From the NCBI GenBank assembly GCA_964576115.1, contig CAZNUA010000044.1, positions 1 to 6,421 of the forward strand: DNA of 6,421 nt, in the 5' to 3' direction. A model generated the notes under the pieces. The model had not been told where the DNA came from and made no database searches. It was given only the letters and a program-made list of their open reading frames with translations. The stretch is from CAYSYY01 sp964576115 [NCBI: uncultured Gemmatimonadota bacterium] (GTDB lineage Bacteria; Blakebacterota; Blakebacteria; Blakebacterales). The position numbers and the translations under genes were made by a program. Below are positions 1 to 6,009 of this stretch, piece after piece. Within the stretch, counting starts at the first letter, position 1. Every line of letters starts with the position of its first letter.

Positions 1-389
1 CCGGCCCGGTTCCGCACTTTCACCCTCAGCAGGTACCGATCGGAGGCGGCGCTGGCGTAACTCGAAAAATCGAAATGCAGTGAGGCCGAATCGGCCAGGA
101 CCATCGTGGCCGGCATGGCCCGGCGCAGGTCGTGCAGGGAGTTAATCGCGGCCGTAGCGGGATAGGCGCGTTCCGGACTCAGGGTGCGGACCATCTCCAG
201 GCCCCTTTTCACCTGCCCCAGCTCGATCTGGACCGCCGCGACGGTTGCCTGATCGATTTCGCTTTCTTCCCCTTCCCCGCCCCCGCCCAGCATCCCGGTG
301 TTCTTGAGCAGGAACCAGGCTCCGAAGGCCAGAATGACCATGGTCAGCAGTATCCCGACCAGACTTGCGGCACCCCGTTCGTTTCTCAT
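1..389 (-). CDS. Pseudopilin-like single-pass membrane protein (3' end beyond the window)
   Basis: Reading the minus strand from 389 to the left edge gives 129 residues without a stop; the C-terminus lies outside the window. The protein begins MRNERGAASLVGILLTMVIL. This is a short charged leader ending in Gly, then about 20 hydrophobic residues (roughly 7-28), a glycine-rich and acidic linker (about 32-44), and a soluble part with an amphipathic helix followed by a likely beta-rich segment ending in RYLLRVKV. The layout is that of type IV pilin or type II secretion pseudopilin N-termini, where a prepilin peptidase cuts after Gly. The usual Glu at position +5 of the mature protein is missing (Gly or Val there, depending on register), so this may be a minor pseudopilin or simply an N-anchored envelope protein. 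An in-frame ATG six bases upstream (395) is possible, but the Shine-Dalgarno spacing favours 389. It is divergent from the M16 gene. Confidence is high that it is coding and moderate for the pilin-like label. Confidence 0.72.
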   Translation of the reverse strand, partial: MRNERGAASLVGILLTMVILAFGAWFLLKNTGMLGGGGEGEESEIDQATVAAVQIELGQVKRGLEMVRTLSPERAYPATAAINSLHDLRRAMPATMVLADSASLHFDFSSYASAASDRYLLRVKVRNRA

Positions 390-396
390 GGGCATT

Positions 397-402
397 CCCT
401 CC
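397..402 (-). promoter_or_regulatory. Ribosome binding site of the minus-strand pseudopilin-like gene
   Basis: Read on the minus strand this is GGAGGG, seven bases before the ATG at 389. It would be only one base from the alternative ATG at 395, so it decides the start in favour of 389. Confidence 0.65.
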
Positions 403-413
403 GGTTCCGCCCT

Positions 414-442
414 TTCATACCTCACGCTCTCTCTTCTATGAT
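414..442 (+). promoter_or_regulatory. Candidate sigma-70-type promoter for the M16 operon
   Basis: A -35-like TTCATA (414-419, four of six consensus bases) is followed after exactly 17 bases by a -10-like TATGAT (437-442, five of six). It lies in the 113-bp gap between the divergent genes and points at the M16 gene. Transcription would start near 449 and leave a leader of about 60 bases. The match was found by eye; no promoter of similar quality was seen for the minus-strand gene, although TATAAC at 491-486 on the minus strand is a weak -10 candidate. In GC-rich DNA such an AT-rich pair stands out, but it is not proof of function. Confidence 0.5.
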
Positions 443-495
443 CGCGGTGATCCCCGGCGCCGTCCCAGTCGGCGTCCGCTCCTTCGTTATACAGC

Positions 496-501
496 AAAGG
501 A
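496..501 (+). promoter_or_regulatory. Ribosome binding site of the M16 peptidase gene
   Basis: AAAGGA lies seven bases upstream of the ATG at 509. It supports this start over the in-frame ATG at 365, which would place 48 Arg/Pro-rich residues before the signal peptide and overlap the divergent gene and the promoter. Confidence 0.65.
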
Positions 502-508
502 CTCCGTA

Positions 509-3427
509 ATGCGATCTCCGGTCCCTACCCTCCGGTTTCGACGGTTCCCCTTCCCTACCCGTGGCGTTCGCCCGACCGGCGTTCTTTCCCTCGCCAGTCT
601 GTTCCTCGCCGGTTGGTTCTGCCTGTGTCCCGAACTGCTGTCGGCACAGACCGGGGGCGAACAGGATATCCCCCCCGCGGCTTCGATCCCGCTCGAAGCC
701 CGGCTGCCGGCCGCCCCGCAGGTGCGGCTCGGCACCCTGGAGAACGGTCTGCGTTATTACATCCGGGAGAACGGCCGGCCCGAGAACCGGGCCGAACTGC
801 GTCTGGTCGTCAATACCGGTTCGATCATGGAGGACGAGGATCAGCTGGGTCTGGCGCATTTCATCGAACACATGGCCTTCAACGGCACCACTCATTTCGA
901 GAAACAGGAGTTGGTGAATTTTCTGGAATCGATCGGCATGACCTTCGGTCCCGACCTGAACGCGATGACCAGTTTCGACGAGACCATCTACATGCTCACC
1001 GTTCCGACCGATTCCACTGCCATTTTCGAACGTTCATTTCTCGTGCTCGAGGACTGGGCTCGCGGCATCAGCTTCGATCCCGAAGAGATCGACAAGGAAC
1101 GGGGGGTAATCGTCGAGGAGTGGCGCAGCGGCCGGGGGGCGGGCATGCGCATGTTCGACAGGCAGCTCCCGATCCTCTTCCAGGGCTCGCTGTACGCCGA
1201 GCGGCTGCCGATCGGGGATATGGATATCGTCCGGTCCTTCGACCGCGAGACGATCGTCAGGTTCTACCGCGACTGGTACCGGCCCGACCTGATGGCGGTG
1301 GTGGCGGTGGGAGACTTCGAAGCCGACCGGGTGGAGCAGCTCATCCGGGAGCATTTCGCCGCTCTCGAGGCCCCCGCCGATCCCCGGGCGCGCACCCTGG
1401 CCGAGGTGCCCGACCACGACGAGACCCTGTTCGCCATCGCCACCGATCCCGAGGCCACCGGAACCAGCGTATCGATCTACTGGAAACAGCCCCTGCGGCC
1501 TTCAGGCACTGCCGGTGCCTACCGTCAGAGCCTGGTCGAGAGCATGTACAACGCCATGCTGAATCGGCGCCTGGGCGAACTGACCCAGCAGGCCGATCCG
1601 CCCTTCATCTCGGCCTCCACCAGCCAGGGACTCTTCATCCGCTCGAAAGAAGTGTATTCCCTGGGCGCCACCGTCGAGGATAACAGCCTCATCCGCGGTC
1701 TCGAGGCGACCCTGACAGAAGCCGAGCGGGTGGCCCGTCACGGTTTCGTCGCCACCGAACTCGACCGGCAGAAGCGGGTACTCCTGCGGGGCATCGAGCA
1801 GGCCCGGCGGGAACGCGACAAGCAGTACTCCAGTTCCTATGCCGGCGAGTACGTGAGCGCTTTTCTCTACGATGAGGCGATTCCGGGGATCGAGTACGAA
1901 TATGAACTCTTCCAGCGCTTCGTGCCCGGAATCGCGCTCGAGGAGGTCAACGCCCTGGCCCGGGCCTGGATCACCGACCGGAGCCGGGTGATCATGATCA
2001 GCGCTCCCGAGAAGGAGGGGGTGACGGTTCCGACCGAAGCGGAACTGCTCGACGTCTTCACCCGGGTCGCAGCGGCCGAGATCGCCCCCTACGAGGAAAC
2101 CGTGGATGACCTGCCCCTGCTGGCCGAGGATCCGATCCCCGGGCAGATCGTGGACGAACGATACATCGAGGAAATCGCTGTCACCGAATGGGATCTCTCC
2201 AACGGAGTCCGGGTCGTCTTCAAACCCACCGATTTCGACGAGGACCTGATCGCCTTCACGGCCTTCAGCCCCGGGGGATCCTCGCTGGCCTCCGACGGTG
2301 AGTACTATTCGGCCTCGCTGGCGGCTCAGCTCATCCAGTCCTTCGGCCTGGGGGCTTTCAACGCCGTCGATCTGGGCAAGAAGCTGGCCGGCAAGGTCGC
2401 CAGTGTGGTACCGACGATCTCGAGTCTCGAAGAGGGTCTGACCGGCGCATGTTCTCCCGAGGATCTCGAAACCCTCTGCGAACTCGTGTACCTCTATTTC
2501 ACCGAACCGCGCCGGGATGAAGCGGTATTCACCTCGATGATCACCCGCCTGAAAGCGATCATTCCCAACCTGATGGCCAGCCCCGAGATGGCTTTCAGCG
2601 ACACCCTGAATGTCACTCTGACCCAGTACCACCCGCGTCGTCGCCCTGTCACCCTCGAGTTGATCGACACCATCGATCTCGACACCTGTTACCGTTTCTT
2701 TCGGGACCGGTTCGCCGATGCGGGCGATTTCACCTTCGTCTTCGTCGGCAACATCGATCCCGAGCCCTTCCGACCGCTCATCGAGCGCTACCTGGGCGGC
2801 CTGCCTGTTACCGGACGCGAGGAGACCTGGCGGGATGAGGAGGTCGATTACCCGACCGGGATCATCACCAAGACCGTCCGGCGGGGGCTGGAGGAAAAGG
2901 GCCAGACCGCCCTCATCTTCCCCGGCCGCTATGACTACAACCGCGAGAACATCTACGCCCTGCGCGCGCTGACCGAGGTGCTCGACATCATCCTGCGTGA
3001 GCGGCTGCGTGAGGATCTCGGCGGGACCTATGGGGTTTCGGTCAATTACCAGGCAGCCCGAATCCCCGACGAGGAATATGCCGTCATGATCGGTTTCAGT
3101 GCCGATCCGGGACGACTGGAGGAACTGACCGGGGTCGTTTTCGAGGAAATCGAAAAGCTGCGAACCGGCGGGCCGACCGAGGAGTATATAGACAAAGTCC
3201 GGGAATCCCAGCGTAGCGACCGGGAAGAGAACCTGAAGCAGAACTCCTACTGGTTGGGTCAGCTGGCCGCCCGGTACCGTCAGGGGAGCGACCCTCGCGA
3301 GATCCTGACCTATGAGGAGATGATCGACTCCCTGACGACCGACCTGGTCCGGCTGGCCGCCGAGCAATTTCTGAACCTGGAGAATTACATCCAGGTCTCC
3401 CTCGTCCCTGAAGGAGGTGATGGGTGA
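509..3427 (+). CDS. Exported M16-family (PqqL-like) zinc metallopeptidase
   Basis: The 972-residue product is predicted to be a secreted or periplasmic zinc protease of the insulinase/pitrilysin superfamily, which cuts peptides enclosed between two halves of a clam-shell. A signal peptide is visible: a basic region to about residue 22, a hydrophobic core at about 25-40, and a likely signal peptidase I cut after LLSA (A46). The first catalytic domain (about 73-230) holds HFIEH (H117, E120, H121), the inverted HxxEH zinc motif. It is followed by ERGVIVEEWR, where E204 is the likely third zinc ligand and E197 the supporting glutamate. A middle M16_C domain spans about 240-425. The second half repeats the fold (about 559-905) without HxxEH, but keeps R834-x6-Y841 in REDLGGTY, the conserved Arg/Tyr substrate-binding pair. 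Length and layout match full-length PqqL-like proteins with four domains in one chain; no frameshift is seen. The closest recognisable relative is E. coli PqqL, but substrate and exact orthology cannot be read here. It is first in the apparent operon, and its stop overlaps the next start. Confidence 0.93.
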   Translation: MRSPVPTLRFRRFPFPTRGVRPTGVLSLASLFLAGWFCLCPELLSAQTGGEQDIPPAASIPLEARLPAAPQVRLGTLENGLRYYIRENGRPENRAELRLVVNTGSIMEDEDQLGLAHFIEHMAFNGTTHFEKQELVNFLESIGMTFGPDLNAMTSFDETIYMLTVPTDSTAIFERSFLVLEDWARGISFDPEEIDKERGVIVEEWRSGRGAGMRMFDRQLPILFQGSLYAERLPIGDMDIVRSFDRETIVRFYRDWYRPDLMAVVAVGDFEADRVEQLIREHFAALEAPADPRARTLAEVPDHDETLFAIATDPEATGTSVSIYWKQPLRPSGTAGAYRQSLVESMYNAMLNRRLGELTQQADPPFISASTSQGLFIRSKEVYSLGATVEDNSLIRGLEATLTEAERVARHGFVATELDRQKRVLLRGIEQARRERDKQYSSSYAGEYVSAFLYDEAIPGIEYEYELFQRFVPGIALEEVNALARAWITDRSRVIMISAPEKEGVTVPTEAELLDVFTRVAAAEIAPYEETVDDLPLLAEDPIPGQIVDERYIEEIAVTEWDLSNGVRVVFKPTDFDEDLIAFTAFSPGGSSLASDGEYYSASLAAQLIQSFGLGAFNAVDLGKKLAGKVASVVPTISSLEEGLTGACSPEDLETLCELVYLYFTEPRRDEAVFTSMITRLKAIIPNLMASPEMAFSDTLNVTLTQYHPRRRPVTLELIDTIDLDTCYRFFRDRFADAGDFTFVFVGNIDPEPFRPLIERYLGGLPVTGREETWRDEEVDYPTGIITKTVRRGLEEKGQTALIFPGRYDYNRENIYALRALTEVLDIILRERLREDLGGTYGVSVNYQAARIPDEEYAVMIGFSADPGRLEELTGVVFEEIEKLRTGGPTEEYIDKVRESQRSDREENLKQNSYWLGQLAARYRQGSDPREILTYEEMIDSLTTDLVRLAAEQFLNLENYIQVSLVPEGGDG
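3411..3421 (+). promoter_or_regulatory. Near-maximal Shine-Dalgarno sequence inside the end of the M16 gene
   Basis: AAGGAGGTGAT is an uninterrupted 11-base match to the complement of the usual bacterial 16S rRNA 3' end. It lies within the last codons of the peptidase gene. From the GGAGG core there are six bases to the GTG at 3424, which fixes that GTG as the likely start and argues for efficient reinitiation or independent initiation on the first propeller gene. Confidence 0.75.
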
Positions 3428-4707
3428 GCCGAGCCCGCGGCCCTGTTACAACGAATATGCGTCCAAGTATTCCTGACGCCTGCCTTTGCCCTGTCGCTCT
3501 CGCTGCCGCTCTGGTCCTGCTGACCGCCTGCGCTGAATCGACGGTCGAGCAGGACCGCTTCACCCTGACCGAAGAGAACGGTGTCACGGTCGCGGCGACC
3601 CGCGGCGGAGCCCTCTATCCCGCCCCGGTCGTGCGCTTCGAATCCGAATTGATCCTGCGCGAAGATCCCGCCAACGAGGAAAGCCTGCTCACCGCCCCCA
3701 CTCTCTTCACGCAGGGCCCAGATGGGCGCTTCTACGTGCCGGGGCGGCGTAGCGGCGACATAGCGGTCTTCAGCCCCGACGGCACCTACCTGCGCCGGAT
3801 CGGACAGTACGGCGAAGGTCCCGGCGACTTCACCTCCCCGAGTGTTCCTCTCTTTACTGAGGGACGAATCGAGATCTGGGATTTCCGGCAACAGCGGACG
3901 ACCTCCTTCTCGATGGATTATACCCTGCTCGAGGTCGTGCGCTCGCCGTTGAATACCCTCATCATTGATATGCGCACCGAACCCGACGGCACCTGTGTAG
4001 TCCGCGATGTCGCCAGTCGCGAGCGGGATGATTTCGCCGCCACCTCCCAAAGTATCACCCGGATTTCAGCCTCCGGCGATACTCTGGCCCGGATTGAAAC
4101 CGCGTTCGTGAATTCCAGCATGCTCAGCCGTATCGAGGTCTTACCGGGGCAGTTCTCAACCATGTCGACCGATATCCCCTTCTCGACCGGTCCCATGGCC
4201 TATGATGTACCGGTATACGGAATCCTGATCTGCGACGGCGACCGGCCCGATCTGGAATGGTACGATTACGCCGGCAACCTCGAGCGTATCATCCGGACCG
4301 GCCTGGAACCGCAACCGATCACGGCCGCCGTACGGCAGGCGTACGAGCAGCGGATCCGGGAGGCCCGGGCCGAGCGGGCCCGGGAACGGGGGACGACGCC
4401 CCAACCCCTGCCCGACTATCCTTATCCCGATCACAGCGCCTTTTTCGGGTGGGGATATGTGGACGATGCCGGCTGGATCTGGCTGATCGATATCTGGAGC
4501 GACTACACCCAGCCCGACAAAGCCGCCACGACCTTTCACGTCATCGACGACGAGGGACGCTATCTCGGGACAACCGAAATCCCCGCCACGCGGTTCACCA
4601 TCGTGAACGGCCGCCTCCTGGCCGTCATCGAAAACGAGGCAACCGGCGCCCGGGTACCGACGGTTTTGCGGATCGTTCCGAATGCCGATGGTTTGATCTA
4701 CCCGTAA
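3424..4707 (+). CDS. Six-bladed beta-propeller (NHL-like) lipoprotein, first of a tandem pair
   Basis: The 427-residue product has a lipoprotein signal peptide: hydrophobic core at about 22-34 and lipobox LTAC with C36 as the lipidated residue. The +2 residue is Ala, so by the E. coli rule it would go to the outer membrane; whether that rule holds here is unknown. The rest looks like a beta-propeller of the NHL / six-bladed type, most clearly at GPDGRFYV (98-105), DIAVFSPDG and GEGPGDF (130-136). A charged, Arg/Glu-rich helical insertion (about 299-322) precedes the final blade, which carries DDAGWIWL (347-354) and PATRFTI (387-393). The GTG start at 3424 overlaps the M16 stop by four bases (GTGA) and has a very strong Shine-Dalgarno; ATG 3457 is an in-frame alternative that would also leave a usable signal peptide. 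Function is unknown. Propellers of this type usually bind proteins or ligands, and no catalytic motif is recognisable. The fold call is by motif only. Confidence 0.85.
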   Translation: MSRARGPVTTNMRPSIPDACLCPVALAAALVLLTACAESTVEQDRFTLTEENGVTVAATRGGALYPAPVVRFESELILREDPANEESLLTAPTLFTQGPDGRFYVPGRRSGDIAVFSPDGTYLRRIGQYGEGPGDFTSPSVPLFTEGRIEIWDFRQQRTTSFSMDYTLLEVVRSPLNTLIIDMRTEPDGTCVVRDVASRERDDFAATSQSITRISASGDTLARIETAFVNSSMLSRIEVLPGQFSTMSTDIPFSTGPMAYDVPVYGILICDGDRPDLEWYDYAGNLERIIRTGLEPQPITAAVRQAYEQRIREARAERARERGTTPQPLPDYPYPDHSAFFGWGYVDDAGWIWLIDIWSDYTQPDKAATTFHVIDDEGRYLGTTEIPATRFTIVNGRLLAVIENEATGARVPTVLRIVPNADGLIYP

Positions 4708-4708
4708 C

Positions 4709-4715
4709 GGAAAGG
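4709..4715 (+). promoter_or_regulatory. Ribosome binding site of the second propeller gene
   Basis: GGAAAGG begins one base after the stop of the first propeller gene and lies six bases before the ATG at 4722. It supports this start over reading into the preceding gene in the same frame, where 155 further residues are open only as a shadow of the upstream coding sequence. Confidence 0.55.
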
Positions 4716-4721
4716 CCCGAC

Positions 4722-5999
4722 ATGGCCCTGCATCATCCACCGCTCCCGCATCGACGCACAATCCCGGCCACCGGCCTGATCATACTCCTGCTCACCGTCG
4801 CCGCCGGCTGCGCCCGCATCGATCCCGACGCCCCGCTCTTTCAGCTGATTGAAGAAGAGGGTGTGCCGATCGCCGAGACGATCCACGGACCGCTCTTCGA
4901 CTCGCCTCTCTTCACGGTCGAGCGGATGCTCGTCCTGACCGAGGATCCCGCCCGCCCCGAGAGCATGCTCTTCAATCCCCGGGGCTTTACGATGGGACCC
5001 GACGGGCGCTATTACGTTACCGACGAGGGGAACCATCGGATCGCCGTCTTCGACGCCGCCGGACAGTACCAACGCTCATTCGGGCGCGAGGGGGCTGGAC
5101 CGGGTGAGTTTCGGATGATGGCGTTCCAGCGCCTTTCCGGCGACACTTTGAGCATTTTCGACTACACCCTGCAGCGCACCACGCACTACCGGACCGACGG
5201 TACCCTGCTCGCCACCCTGGCCTCGCCCGGCGGCCGTCTCGCCTCGGGACTCTATCGGGCCCGGGATGGAACCTGGATTCTCATCGGGGTTTCTTCCGAC
5301 AGGAGAGGAACCGGACCGACGATCACCAGTCGCCGGGCGGTCCTGCTCGAACCCGCTGGACGGGACACCCTGGCCGTGATCGACGTCGGCCGCGAGCCAG
5401 ACATGCTCATCCTCGTTTTCCGTCAACTCGAAGGGGGCGGGACAGGTGTCTCGGCCACCTCGCTGCCCTTCGCCGGCAGCCACGAGGTGACCTGGGTTCC
5501 CGGCCGGGGCGTTCTGGCCTCCGATGGAAATATCCAGCGCCTGGCCTGGTACGACCTCGCCGGAGGACCGAAGCTCGTCATCCATCCGGGTCTGCCTCTC
5601 CGGACCGTTACGGCTGAAATGCGTCAGACTTTCATGGATCGCCTGCGGGCCGACCGGGCCGAACGCGAGGCCGAACTGGGTCGCTCTCTCGGCCCCCTGC
5701 CCGAATACTCCTTCGCCGAGAACATCGGCGCCTGGTCGCGGACGACGGTGGACGACGCCGGCTGGATCTGGCTCCTGGACACGCTCGATCGCGAGCTGCA
5801 CGAAGAAGGTCAACCCTGGCTGCACCATGTGATCTCGGCCGAGGGCAGGTACATCGGAACTGCGCTGCTGCCTGCCACCCGGTTCACCATCGCCGGCGGC
5901 AGGCTCATGGCGCTCGTCACCGATCCCGAGACCGGCGAGGTCAGACCGACCGTCTTCCGGCTCACGCCGGCGGTGGAAGGACTCGCCTATCCACAGTAA
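4722..5999 (+). CDS. Six-bladed beta-propeller (NHL-like) lipoprotein, second of a tandem pair
   Basis: The 425-residue product is a paralogue of the preceding protein, nearly the same length and collinear along its whole extent. The signal peptide has a basic stretch with HRR (10-12), a hydrophobic core at about 18-27, and a lipobox ending AAGC with C30 lipidated (+2 Ala). Shared landmarks with the neighbour are an early Glu-rich LIEEEGVPIAET segment, the phrase TEDPA, GPDGRYYV (92-99), GAGPGEF (124-130), QRTT, a TAEMRQ-type charged helix (about 297-320), DDAGWIWL (344-351), PATRFTI (384-390) and a final LAYP. The N-terminal blade with GNHRIAVFDAAG is closer to a canonical NHL repeat than the neighbour's. 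It starts 14 bp after the first paralogue and ends 10 bp before the TAXI gene. The role is unknown: ligand or protein binding at the envelope is the family-level expectation, and no enzyme motif is visible. Confidence 0.87.
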   Translation: MALHHPPLPHRRTIPATGLIILLLTVAAGCARIDPDAPLFQLIEEEGVPIAETIHGPLFDSPLFTVERMLVLTEDPARPESMLFNPRGFTMGPDGRYYVTDEGNHRIAVFDAAGQYQRSFGREGAGPGEFRMMAFQRLSGDTLSIFDYTLQRTTHYRTDGTLLATLASPGGRLASGLYRARDGTWILIGVSSDRRGTGPTITSRRAVLLEPAGRDTLAVIDVGREPDMLILVFRQLEGGGTGVSATSLPFAGSHEVTWVPGRGVLASDGNIQRLAWYDLAGGPKLVIHPGLPLRTVTAEMRQTFMDRLRADRAEREAELGRSLGPLPEYSFAENIGAWSRTTVDDAGWIWLLDTLDRELHEEGQPWLHHVISAEGRYIGTALLPATRFTIAGGRLMALVTDPETGEVRPTVFRLTPAVEGLAYPQ

Positions 6000-6009
6000 G
6001 CTCTGCGGT

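Noticed and set aside
365-508. In-frame upstream extension of the M16 gene to ATG 365 (48 extra residues).
   Set aside because: The extension is Arg/Pro-rich, overlaps the divergent gene and the candidate promoter, and would bury the signal peptide. ATG 509 has a good ribosome binding site and directly precedes a normal signal peptide.
132-509. 125-residue plus-strand open frame at the left end.
   Set aside because: It is largely antisense to the minus-strand membrane protein, whose leader, hydrophobic segment and ribosome binding site are convincing; no features support the plus-strand product.
1502-3367. 621-residue open frame antisense to the M16 gene.
   Set aside because: It is opposite a confidently identified peptidase, has no recognisable domain, and is a typical shadow of GC-rich, codon-biased coding sequence.
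4257-4721. N-terminal 155-residue extension of the second propeller gene.
   Set aside because: It overlaps the first propeller gene in another frame and is Arg/Pro-rich. A lipoprotein signal peptide with its own ribosome binding site begins at 4722.
4257-5820. Shared DNA segments between the two propeller genes, such as the GCCGGCTGGATCTGGCT stretch, as a mobile or recombination repeat.
   Set aside because: The matches fall at equivalent codons of paralogous genes and are explained by gene duplication and protein conservation.
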